Assembly: GCF_002214185.1 (NCBI RefSeq)
Contig: NZ_CP022161.1
Span: forward strand, 8,005,486 to 8,069,485
DNA from: Streptomyces capitiformicae
GTDB taxonomy: Bacteria; Actinomycetota; Actinomycetes; Streptomycetales; Streptomycetaceae
Reading direction: 5' to 3'
DNA: 64,000 nucleotides
Positions 19,235-26,638 of this stretch are shown here, piece after piece. The translations under genes were made by a program, and so were the position numbers. The notes below the pieces were generated by a model, which did not search any database, had not been told where the DNA came from, and saw only the letters and a program-made list of their open reading frames with translations. Position 1 is the stretch's first letter. Every line of letters starts with the position of its first letter.

Positions 19235-20413
19235 GTGAATGAGTCGACATTTACTCCCGGGGGTGGTCAACCAGGAATGCCTGCGCGGGTCTCGGGACCC
19301 ACGGGGTTCGCGGCTGTCGGCTCCGTCGCAGTCCGCACCTTCGCAGCCCACCAGGGTCACCAGTCCTCAGGGGTGACTCAGCCAGCACACCAGAGCATGG
19401 ATGGCCAACACGTGAACGCCATGGCCGGCGACGGAAGTGGCGGGGTCCACAACCACTTCGCCGACTACGACGAGCTGCCCGACGGGCACTTCTACGACCC
19501 CGACGCCGAGTACGAGCCCGATCCGGAGTACGCGGCCACGCTCGCGCCCGATGCGGCGCGTCAGCGACGCGAGCGCATCGGCCCTACCGGCCGACCGCTG
19601 CCGTACTTCCCGATCCCGGGTCCGCTGACCAGTCACGGTCCCGCGACGATCATCGCGATGTGCAACCAGAAGGGCGGCGTCGGCAAGACGACGTCGACCA
19701 TCAACCTGGGCGCCGCGCTCGCGGAGTACGGCCGCCGGGTCCTGCTCGTCGACTTCGACCCGCAGGGCGCCCTCTCGGTCGGCCTCGGCGTGAACCCCAT
19801 GGAGCTCGACCTCACGGTCTACAACCTGCTCATGGAGCGGGGCATGTCGGCCGACGAGGTCCTGCTGAAGACCGCGGTCCCCAACATGGACCTGCTGCCG
19901 AGCAACATCGACCTGTCTGCGGCCGAGGTCCAGCTCGTGAGCGAGGTCGCGCGTGAATCGACGTTGCAGCGCGCCCTGAAGCCGCTCATGGCGGACTACG
20001 ACTACATCGTGATCGACTGCCAGCCGTCACTGGGTCTGCTGACCGTGAACGCGCTGACCGCCGCCCACAAGGTGATCGTGCCGCTGGAGTGCGAGTTCTT
20101 CGCCCTGCGCGGTGTCGCGCTGCTGACGGAGACCATCGAGAAGGTCCAGGAGCGGCTCAACCCCGAGCTGGAGCTCGACGGCATCCTCGCCACGATGTAC
20201 GACTCGCGCACCGTCCACAGCCGTGAGGTCCTCGCGCGTGTCGTCGAGGCGTTCGACGACCACGTCTACCACACGGTCATCGGGCGCACGGTCCGCTTCC
20301 CGGAGACCACGGTCGCCGGTGAACCGATCACCACCTACGCCTCCAACTCCGTCGGTGCCGCCGCCTACCGCCAGCTCGCCAGGGAGGTGCTCGCCCGGTG
20401 TCACGCCGAGTGA
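19235..20413 (+). CDS. ParA/Soj-family ATPase, orphan paralogue
   Basis: A 392-residue ParA-type ATPase. The N-terminal ~130 residues are a Gly/Gln/acidic extension rich in HFYDPDAEYEPDPEY and look disordered. The ATPase core begins PATIIAMCNQKGGVGKTTST with the deviant Walker A (two Lys), then VLLVDFDPQGAL and YIVIDCQPSLG. Such ATPases bind DNA non-specifically and position DNA or protein cargo. GTG 19235 is set by AAGGAGGT at 19217-19224. The gene overlaps the next by 16 bp and leads the scpA-scpB-rluB run, so it is probably not the main parAB-system ParA, which sits near the origin in this genus. Confidence 0.92.
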   Translation: MNESTFTPGGGQPGMPARVSGPTGFAAVGSVAVRTFAAHQGHQSSGVTQPAHQSMDGQHVNAMAGDGSGGVHNHFADYDELPDGHFYDPDAEYEPDPEYAATLAPDAARQRRERIGPTGRPLPYFPIPGPLTSHGPATIIAMCNQKGGVGKTTSTINLGAALAEYGRRVLLVDFDPQGALSVGLGVNPMELDLTVYNLLMERGMSADEVLLKTAVPNMDLLPSNIDLSAAEVQLVSEVARESTLQRALKPLMADYDYIVIDCQPSLGLLTVNALTAAHKVIVPLECEFFALRGVALLTETIEKVQERLNPELELDGILATMYDSRTVHSREVLARVVEAFDDHVYHTVIGRTVRFPETTVAGEPITTYASNSVGAAAYRQLAREVLARCHAE

Positions 20414-20994
20414 GTCTGCCGGGGGCCGACGAACTCTTCCGTACGACAGGGGGAATGGCGCTTCAGCCGTCCACTCCCCGGCGGGGGGCCAACGGAGAAG
20501 CCCGGGTGCCCGCTCCCGCCGGGGACAGCGACGGGGCCGCCGCCGCGGAGGACGCGCCGCCGTCCGTGCCCGTACAGGGCGGTGACGGCGAGGGGTCCGA
20601 GCACGTGGCCGCGGACGCGGAGTCCGAGGCCGGGGATCAGCCGCGCAGCCGCTCCGCCGCCGCGGGGGCCGAGCGGGCGGCCGCCGCGCGCCGCCAGGGA
20701 GCCGCGCAGGAAGGTTCTGCCGCGGGAGCCGCCGCTGGTGCCGCACCACGCAAGCGGGGGCGGGCCGCCGGGCGCCGGCCCAGTGGGCGGGAGCGGCACG
20801 ACGAGAAGATCACCGTGTACGTGTCCGCCGAGGAGCTCATGGATCTCGAGCACGCCCGGCTGGTGCTGCGCGGGGAACACGGGCTGGCCGTCGACCGCGG
20901 GCGGATCGTACGGGAGGCCGTCGCCGTGGTACTGGCCGACCTGGAGGCCCGGGGGGACGCGAGCATCCTCGTACGTCGGCTGCGCGGGCGGTAG
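20398..20994 (+). CDS. Ribbon-helix-helix-like protein coupled to parA
   Basis: A 198-residue protein. The first ~130 residues are low-complexity Ala/Gly/Glu with a basic patch (RKRGRAAGRRPSGRERHD). The last 65 read KITVYVSAEELMDLEHARL ... DRGRIVREAVAVVLADLEARG, a strand followed by two helices as in ribbon-helix-helix DNA-binding dimers. GTG 20398 lies inside parA (16-bp overlap), so translation is coupled. By analogy with plasmid ParF/ParG-type pairs it could be the DNA-binding or ATPase-stimulating partner of the ParA. That is inference; no family name is certain. Confidence 0.65.
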   Translation: MSRRVSLPGADELFRTTGGMALQPSTPRRGANGEARVPAPAGDSDGAAAAEDAPPSVPVQGGDGEGSEHVAADAESEAGDQPRSRSAAAGAERAAAARRQGAAQEGSAAGAAAGAAPRKRGRAAGRRPSGRERHDEKITVYVSAEELMDLEHARLVLRGEHGLAVDRGRIVREAVAVVLADLEARGDASILVRRLRGR

Positions 20995-21012
20995 GGGTAG
21001 CCTTCGGGGGCT

Positions 21013-22113
21013 ATGACCTCGTACGACACCCCAGCCCCCGGCGGTTCGGCCGGTCGTCGGCGTGCGCTGGGGCGGGGGCCTGGGGCGGCGCACCCGGCTC
21101 CGCCGGTCGAGAGTGAGTCGCTGGCTGAGGAGAGTTCTGCGGCTGAGGCCGGTGGGGCGTTGTGCCCACCCGTTCCGCCCTGCGGAACGACTGCCCACAA
21201 CGCTGCGGAAGCCGAAGACGCGCCCTCCGCTGTCGTTCCCGCAGAAGCAGAAGCAGAAGCAGAAGCAGAAGCAGAAGCAGAAGCAGAAGAAGCAGAAGCC
21301 GACGACGGGGTCTTCAAAGTTCGGCTCGCCAACTTCGAGGGGCCGTTCGATCTTCTCCTTCAGTTGATCTCGAAGCACAAGCTCGACGTCACCGAAGTCG
21401 CGCTGTCCAAGGTCACCGATGAGTTCATGGCGTACATCAGGGGGATGGGGCCGGACTGGGATCTGGATGAGACGACCGAGTTTCTGGTCGTCGCCGCCAC
21501 GCTGCTCGATCTGAAGGCGGCCCGGCTGTTGCCCGCCGCCGAGGTCGAGGACGAGGCTGACCTCGCGTTGCTCGAGGCCCGGGATCTGCTGTTCGCGCGG
21601 TTGCTGCAGTACCGGGCGTACAAACAGATCGCGGACATCTTCAATCGGCGGCTGGACGACGAGGCCCGGCGCTACCCTCGTACCGTCGGGCTGGAGCCGC
21701 ACCACGCGGAGCTGTTGCCCGAGGTGGTCATCAGCATCGGGGCGGAAGGATTCGCCAGGCTGGCGGTCAAGGCGATGCAGCCGAAGCCGAAGCCTCAGGT
21801 GTACGTCGATCACATCCACGCGCCCCTCGTCAGCGTGCAGGAACAGGCCGGGATCGTGGTGGCCCGGCTGCGGGAACTGGGGGAGGCGTCCTTCCGTGTG
21901 CTCGTCGAGGACACCGACGACACCCTCACCGTCGTCGCCCGTTTCCTCGCGTTGCTGGAGCTCTATCGGGAGAAGGCCGTGGCTCTCGACCAGGAGACCG
22001 CTCTCGGCGATCTGATCGTGCGGTGGACCGGTGGCGACGGGGGCGCGGAGCCCGTGGTCACGGACGAGTTCGACCGGCCGCCCGAACTGCCCAAGGAGGA
22101 GAAGAAGGCGTGA
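21013..22113 (+). CDS. scpA: Segregation and condensation protein A
   Basis: ScpA is the kleisin that bridges SMC heads in the bacterial condensin. The 366-residue product has an unusually long N-terminal extension (about 1-95, ending in an Ala-Glu run). The ScpA core follows: FKVRLANFEGPFDLLLQLISKH, DVTEVALSKVTDEFM, EFLVVAATLLDLKAARLLP, and a C-terminal winged-helix (FRVLVEDTDDTLTVVARFLALLELYREK). It is GTGA-coupled to scpB. The hexanucleotide repeat in the linker is listed separately. Core length and motifs are normal. Confidence 0.95.
   Translation: MTSYDTPAPGGSAGRRRALGRGPGAAHPAPPVESESLAEESSAAEAGGALCPPVPPCGTTAHNAAEAEDAPSAVVPAEAEAEAEAEAEAEAEEAEADDGVFKVRLANFEGPFDLLLQLISKHKLDVTEVALSKVTDEFMAYIRGMGPDWDLDETTEFLVVAATLLDLKAARLLPAAEVEDEADLALLEARDLLFARLLQYRAYKQIADIFNRRLDDEARRYPRTVGLEPHHAELLPEVVISIGAEGFARLAVKAMQPKPKPQVYVDHIHAPLVSVQEQAGIVVARLRELGEASFRVLVEDTDDTLTVVARFLALLELYREKAVALDQETALGDLIVRWTGGDGGAEPVVTDEFDRPPELPKEEKKA
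21241..21288 (+). repeat. (GCAGAA)8 microsatellite inside scpA
   Basis: Eight perfect GCAGAA copies encode (Ala-Glu)8 just before the ScpA core. GCA and GAA are disfavoured codons in this genome, so the tract looks like recent repeat expansion. Copy-number change would keep the frame and alter linker length. Confidence 0.95.
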
Positions 22114-22784
22114 GCGAGGAGACCACCGAGGTGCCCGCGGGTCTGCGTACCGTCGCCGACCTCGACCTCAAGCCCGCCCTCGAGGCCGTCCTCATGGTCG
22201 TGGACGAGCCCGCGACCGAGGAGCATCTGAGCAAGGTCCTGGAGCGGCCCAAGCGGCAGATCGGCAAGGCGCTCAGGGAACTGGCCGATGAGTACGCGAT
22301 CCAGGGGCGCGGTTTCGAGCTGCGGGTCATCGCCGGGGGCTGGCGGTTCTACACCCGGCCCGAGTACGCGGCCGCCGTCGAGCGGTTCGTGCTCGACGGG
22401 CAGCAGGCCCGGCTCACCCAGGCCGCGCTGGAGACGCTGGCCGTGGTCGCGTACCGGCAGCCGGTCAGCCGTAGCCGGGTCTCGGCCGTACGCGGGGTCA
22501 ACTGCGACGGGGTCATGCGCACCCTCCTCCAGCGCGGGCTGGTCGAGGAGGCGGGCGCGGAACCCGAAACAGGTGCGATCCTGTACAGGACGACGAACTA
22601 CTTCCTGGAGCGGATGGGCCTGCGCGGCCTGGACGAGCTCCCGGAGCTCGCGCCCTTCCTCCCCGAGGCGGAGGCGATCGAGGCCGAGACCCAGGAAGCC
22701 GTACCCTCGTTCGATCCGGATGCTCCGGACGCGGACGACGGTCCCACGTCGGCCATGACTGACACGACGACGACGGAACTTTGA
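22110..22784 (+). CDS. scpB: Segregation and condensation protein B
   Basis: ScpB dimers bind ScpA and regulate the SMC-ScpAB condensin. The 224-residue product has two winged-helix domains: LKPALEAVLMVVDEPATEEHL ... RGFELRVIAGGWRFYTRPEY, and LTQAALETLAVVAYRQPVSRS ... VRGVNCDGVMRTLLQRGLVEE. An acidic tail follows. GTG 22110 overlaps the scpA TGA (GTGA), with AAGGAGGA nine bases upstream. The stop overlaps the rluB ATG. Confidence 0.95.
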   Translation: MSEETTEVPAGLRTVADLDLKPALEAVLMVVDEPATEEHLSKVLERPKRQIGKALRELADEYAIQGRGFELRVIAGGWRFYTRPEYAAAVERFVLDGQQARLTQAALETLAVVAYRQPVSRSRVSAVRGVNCDGVMRTLLQRGLVEEAGAEPETGAILYRTTNYFLERMGLRGLDELPELAPFLPEAEAIEAETQEAVPSFDPDAPDADDGPTSAMTDTTTTEL

Positions 22785-23866
22785 TGCGAAGCAGCGGCAG
22801 CGGTAGTGGCAAGAGCGGCGGGCGCGGTAACTATCGCGGTGCCGGCAACAACCGGGATCAGAAGCAGAGCGGCGGACAGGGGCGTCCCCGTAAGCCCCGT
22901 CCCGAGGAGCGCCGCTACGACGTGGGGCCCGGGGCGACGCAGGACGGGCCGAAGTCCGGGCGCGGTGCCTCCGCGCGCGGCGGTGCCAAGGGTGGCCCCA
23001 AGCAGTCCCAGCAGCCGCGAGGGCGCGGCCGTTCGGCTCCGGCGACCTCGCGCGAGTACGACGCGCGGGCGGAGGAGCGTAACCGGGAGCGGTACGCGGG
23101 CAAGAAGGACATCAAGCTGCCCAAGACCTTCCCGGGCGCCGAGCAGGAGGGCGAGCGGCTGCAGAAGGTGCTCGCGCGGGCCGGCTACGGCTCCCGGCGC
23201 GCCTGCGAGGAGCTGATCGAGCAGGCCCGTGTCGAGGTCAACGGCGAGATCGTCCTGGAGCAGGGCAAGCGCGTCGACCCGGAGAAGGACGAGGTCAAGG
23301 TCGACGGTCTGACCGTCGCCACGCAGTCGTACCAGTTCTTCTCCCTCAACAAGCCCGCCGGTGTCGTGTCGACCATGGAGGACCCCGAGGGCCGGCAGTG
23401 CCTCGGTGACTACGTCACCAACCGCGAGACCCGGCTCTTCCACGTGGGCCGCCTCGACACCGAGACCGAGGGCGTCATCCTGCTCACCAACCACGGCGAG
23501 CTGGCGCACCGGCTGACCCATCCCAAGTACGGCGTCAAGAAGACGTATGTGGCGCACATCGTGGGTCCGATCCCGCGTGACCTGGGCAAGAAGCTCAAGG
23601 ACGGCATCCAGCTGGAGGACGGGTACGCGCGCGCGGACCACTTCCGGGTCGTCGAGCAGACCGGCAAGAACTACCTCGTCGAGGTCACCCTGCACGAGGG
23701 GCGCAAGCACATCGTGCGCCGGATGCTGGCCGAGGCCGGCTTCCCCGTCGACAAGCTCGTCCGCACCGCCTTCGGCCCGATCACCCTCGGCGACCAGAAG
23801 TCGGGCTGGCTGCGTCGCCTGTCGAACACCGAGGTCGGGATGCTGATGCAGGAGGTCGACCTCTAG
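22784..23866 (+). CDS. rluB: 23S rRNA pseudouridine synthase RluB/RsuA family
   Basis: A pseudouridine synthase of the RsuA/RluB group, which acts on 23S (or 16S) rRNA. The N-terminal ~120 residues are Gly/Arg/Lys-rich and disordered, typical of actinobacterial members. An S4 domain follows (RLQKVLARAGYGSRRACEELI), then the catalytic domain with HVGRLDTETEGVILLTN, whose Asp is the nucleophile, and the RsuA-type tail EGRKHIVRRMLAEAG. ATG 22784 overlaps the scpB TGA; TTG 22781 is one codon upstream. A strong hairpin ends the run. Confidence 0.92.
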   Translation: MRSSGSGSGKSGGRGNYRGAGNNRDQKQSGGQGRPRKPRPEERRYDVGPGATQDGPKSGRGASARGGAKGGPKQSQQPRGRGRSAPATSREYDARAEERNRERYAGKKDIKLPKTFPGAEQEGERLQKVLARAGYGSRRACEELIEQARVEVNGEIVLEQGKRVDPEKDEVKVDGLTVATQSYQFFSLNKPAGVVSTMEDPEGRQCLGDYVTNRETRLFHVGRLDTETEGVILLTNHGELAHRLTHPKYGVKKTYVAHIVGPIPRDLGKKLKDGIQLEDGYARADHFRVVEQTGKNYLVEVTLHEGRKHIVRRMLAEAGFPVDKLVRTAFGPITLGDQKSGWLRRLSNTEVGMLMQEVDL

Positions 23867-23889
23867 AGCCTCCGCCACGTTCGAGCAGT

Positions 23890-23923
23890 GGGCCGACCCC
23901 GGCTTTGCCTTCGGGGCCGGCCC
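23890..23923 (+). terminator. Terminator after the parA-rluB run
   Basis: A 12-bp stem (one mismatch) of GGGCCGACCCCG with CGGGGCCGGCCC closes a short loop and is followed by TTT. It lies 23 bp after the rluB stop. Confidence 0.75.
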
Positions 23924-23999
23924 TTTGCCGTTCCCGGCCCCGCTCTTGGCGTTCCTTTCCCCGTAAAAGGGTTGTACCCCGGAGCCCACCCCCTTTATG

Positions 24000-24063
24000 G
24001 TCGTAGTGACTATTAGTCGTAGTGACTATTAGTCGGGGTGACTGTTAGTCGGGGTGACTGTTA
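24000..24063. promoter_or_regulatory. Four tandem 16-bp repeats, probable NrtR operator array
   Basis: Four head-to-tail 16-bp units: two GTCGTAGTGACTATTA (24000-24015, 24016-24031) and two GTCGGGGTGACTGTTA (24032-24047, 24048-24063). Unit junctions create three palindromes of the form GACTA-T-TAGTC or GACTG-T-TAGTC, spaced 16 bp. The array ends 14 bp before the regulator's ATG. That position fits autoregulation by the downstream NUDIX-winged-helix protein. Confidence 0.75.
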
Positions 24064-24077
24064 AGGGGGTGGCGGAC

Positions 24078-24830
24078 ATGACCGCACCCGTCGGCGCATC
24101 GAACGGCAACGCGCCCGAGGGCTACGACAAGTACGCCTACGAACCCTTCGCCGTCACTGTCGACCTGGCCGTCTTCACCGTCCGCGCGGGCACCCTCCAG
24201 GTGCTGCTCGTCGAGCGCGGACAGGAGCCGTACGCGGGACGCTGGGCGCTGCCCGGCGGGTTCGTGCTGCCGGACGAGTCCGCGGAGGAGGCCGCCTGGC
24301 GCGAACTCGCGGAGGAGACCGGTGTCACGGACGTCCCCGGGCTCCACCTGGAGCAGCTGCGGACCTACAGCGAGCCGGGGCGGGACCCGAGGATGCGGGT
24401 CGTCACCGTGGCGTTCGCCGCGCTGTTCCCGGACGCGCCCGTTCCGCACGGCGGTGGTGACGCGGCCCAGGCCCAGTGGCTGCGGTTCAACGCCATCGGC
24501 CCGCTCGCCTTCGACCACGACCGCATCCTCGCCGACGCCCACGAACGCGTCGGCGCCAAGCTCGAGTACACCTGTCTCGCCACCTCCTTCTGTCCGCCCG
24601 AGTTCACCCTCGGCGAGCTCCAGCAGGTCTACGAGACCGTGTGGGGCACTCCGCTCGACCGGCCCAACTTCCGGCGCAAGGTGCTGGCCACGCCGGGCTT
24701 CGTCGAACAGGTGCCCGGCGCCGCCCGACTGACCGGCGGCCGCGGCAAGCCCGCCGCGCTGTACCGCGCGGGTGGGGCCACCGCCCTGCACCCGCCTCTG
24801 CTCCGACCCACCACGGAAGGACGGCCCTGA
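24078..24830 (+). CDS. NrtR-family regulator (NUDIX + winged helix)
   Basis: A 250-residue NrtR-type regulator. The N-terminal NUDIX-like domain (about 15-150) contains LLVERGQEPYAGRWALPGGF and ESAEEAAWRELAEETGV, so the REL-EE box looks complete. The C-terminal winged helix (about 160-235) has FTLGELQQVYETVWGTPLDRPNFRRKVL, the family's DNA-recognition region. NrtR proteins sense ADP-ribose or related NAD products and repress NAD-metabolism genes. ATG 24078 follows AAGGGGG by eight bases; GTG 24054 would start inside the repeat array. It is TGATG-coupled to the glycohydrolase. Confidence 0.87.
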   Translation: MTAPVGASNGNAPEGYDKYAYEPFAVTVDLAVFTVRAGTLQVLLVERGQEPYAGRWALPGGFVLPDESAEEAAWRELAEETGVTDVPGLHLEQLRTYSEPGRDPRMRVVTVAFAALFPDAPVPHGGGDAAQAQWLRFNAIGPLAFDHDRILADAHERVGAKLEYTCLATSFCPPEFTLGELQQVYETVWGTPLDRPNFRRKVLATPGFVEQVPGAARLTGGRGKPAALYRAGGATALHPPLLRPTTEGRP

Positions 24831-25852
24831 TGACCATGACACTACGTACGAAGCGCTCCGCCACCGGATCCCTGCTCGGCCTCGCCCTCGGAGACGCCCT
24901 CGGCTTCCCCACGGAGTTCAACGACGTACCGTCGATCCTCGCCAAGTGCGGCCCCTGGCGGAGGATGGAGCTGCCGCGGCCGGCGATCGTCACCGACGAC
25001 ACCCAGATGACACTGGCGCTCGGGCACGGGCTGCGGACGGCCATGGACCGCGGGTCGCTCGGCCCCGAGGCCCTGGAGCGGGCCGTCCGCAAGGAGTTCG
25101 TCGAGTGGTCCCGCTCCCCGGAGAACAACCGTTCCCCCGGCGTCACCTGCATGGTCGCCTGCGGCCACCTCGAGTCGGAGCGCCGGCCCTGGCAGCTCGC
25201 CAGCCAGATGTACTCCAAGGGCTGCGGCGCCAATATGCGGGTCGCGCCCCTCGGCCTCATCGGCCCGCTCAGCGACGAACAGCGCGCGGGCGCCGCCCAG
25301 TTGCAGGCCGCCCTCACCCACGGCCACCCCACCGCGCTCGCCGCCGCCGACCTCACCGCGCACGCGATACGGCTGCTCGCCCAGGGCGCCGAACCGATGG
25401 GCCTGGTCGGCCTGCTGCGGTCGTACGCGTACGAGAACCGGGCCCGCTACCATGCGCGCTGGCTCGGCGACCTGTGGACCTACGGCGAGGACCCCTCGCC
25501 CGAGCAGTACATCTCCCACGGCTGGGACGAGTGCCTGGGGGCCCTGGACCGCCTCCAGCAGGCACTGCGACAGCCGTCGCCCGAGACGGATCCCTGCCTG
25601 GCCACCGGGGAGGGCTGGATCGCCGAGGAGGCCCTCGCCACCGGGCTGCTGTGCTTCCTGCTCTTCGTCGACGAACCCGTCACCGCGCTGCGCCGTGCCG
25701 CCTGCACCTCCGGTGACTCCGACTCCATCGCCTGCCTCACCGGTGCCTTCGCGGGCGCCTACCACGGCCCGGACGCCTGGCCCGTCGAGTGGGCCGACCG
25801 CATCGAATACCAGGGTGACCTCGTGTCGCTGGGAGCCCTCTGGGACGCTTGA
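24830..25852 (+). CDS. ADP-ribosylglycohydrolase family protein
   Basis: A 340-residue protein of the DraG/ARH family, which removes ADP-ribose from modified protein or nucleic-acid targets with two metal ions. Metal-binding motifs are present: GLALGDALGFPTEF, TDDTQMTLALG (about 57-62), and the C-terminal GDSDSIACLTGAFAGAYHG. ATG 24830 overlaps the nrtR stop, with GGAAGG nine bases upstream; ATG 24836 is an alternative. The coupling makes it a likely NrtR-controlled enzyme. The modified substrate is unknown, and no ADP-ribosyltransferase gene is seen in this window. Confidence 0.88.
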   Translation: MTMTLRTKRSATGSLLGLALGDALGFPTEFNDVPSILAKCGPWRRMELPRPAIVTDDTQMTLALGHGLRTAMDRGSLGPEALERAVRKEFVEWSRSPENNRSPGVTCMVACGHLESERRPWQLASQMYSKGCGANMRVAPLGLIGPLSDEQRAGAAQLQAALTHGHPTALAAADLTAHAIRLLAQGAEPMGLVGLLRSYAYENRARYHARWLGDLWTYGEDPSPEQYISHGWDECLGALDRLQQALRQPSPETDPCLATGEGWIAEEALATGLLCFLLFVDEPVTALRRAACTSGDSDSIACLTGAFAGAYHGPDAWPVEWADRIEYQGDLVSLGALWDA

Positions 25853-25876
25853 GGGCTCCTCTGGGACGCTTGAGGG
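25837..25876 (+). repeat. 21-bp tandem duplication at the glycohydrolase stop
   Basis: CCTCTGGGACGCTTGAGGG occurs at 25837-25855 and again at 25858-25876. The first copy holds the TGA stop of the glycohydrolase. The second ends directly against the ATG of the next gene and repeats the stop. Confidence 0.85.
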
Positions 25877-26638
25877 ATGACGGACGCCCTCGACATCGAC
25901 CTCACCCCGGTGGTCGCCGAACAGCCCGACCCCCTGCTGTTCGCGACCGTCTCCGGAGCCCACCTGTACGGCTTCCCCTCGCGTGACTCGGACGTCGACC
26001 TGCGCGGCGTGCACGTGCTGCCCACGGCCGAACTGGTCGGGCTGCGCGAGCCGGAGGAGACCCGGTCGAGGATGTGGGACCGGGACGGCGTCGAGATGGA
26101 CCTCGTCACCCACGACCTGCGCAAGTTCGTACGGCTGATGCTGCGCCGCAACGGCTATGTGCTGGAGCAGCTGCTCTCCCCGCTCGTCGTGCACACCGGC
26201 GAGGCGCACCGCGAGCTCATCGCGCTCGCCCCCGGAGTCCTCACCCGCCACCATGCCCATCACTACCGGGGGTTCGCCATCACGCAGTGGCGGCTCTTCG
26301 AGAAGACCGGTGAACTCAAGCCGCTGCTCTACACGTTCCGGGTGCTGCTGACCGGCATCCATCTCATGCGCAGCGGCGAGGTTCAGGCCCATCTGCCCGG
26401 TCTGCTGCCGGAGATCGCCGAGGCCCCCGCGTATCTGCCGGAGCTGATCGCCGCGAAGGCGGAGCGGGAGCACGGCGCCGCCGACGTGGACCAGGAGCGG
26501 GTGGCGGAGGACGTGGAGCGGCTCCAGGGTGTGCTGGACGAGGAGCAGGCCCTGTCAGTGCTGCCGGAGAACACGTCCGCCCACGATGCCCTGCACGACT
26601 TCGTGGTCCGGGTCCGCCTCGACGGACCGAAGGGCTGA
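25877..26638 (+). CDS. RlaP-like nucleotidyltransferase (Pol-beta superfamily), copy 1
   Basis: A 253-residue nucleotidyltransferase resembling the RlaP family (Pfam PF10127). Near residues 25-45 it reads SGAHLYGFPSRDSDVDLRGV, the helix-turn plus D-x-D metal site of the Pol-beta fold, with a third acidic residue in VEMDLVTHD. A helical C-terminal domain follows. RlaP proteins have been linked by gene context to RNA repair and RtcB-type ligases; no substrate is proven. It sits 24 bp after the glycohydrolase and its last 84 bp overlap the convergent copy 2. Confidence 0.75.
   Translation: MTDALDIDLTPVVAEQPDPLLFATVSGAHLYGFPSRDSDVDLRGVHVLPTAELVGLREPEETRSRMWDRDGVEMDLVTHDLRKFVRLMLRRNGYVLEQLLSPLVVHTGEAHRELIALAPGVLTRHHAHHYRGFAITQWRLFEKTGELKPLLYTFRVLLTGIHLMRSGEVQAHLPGLLPEIAEAPAYLPELIAAKAEREHGAADVDQERVAEDVERLQGVLDEEQALSVLPENTSAHDALHDFVVRVRLDGPKG

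Noticed and set aside
24000..24063. Tandem repeats as a CRISPR array
   Set aside because: Units are head to tail without spacers, and no cas genes are present.
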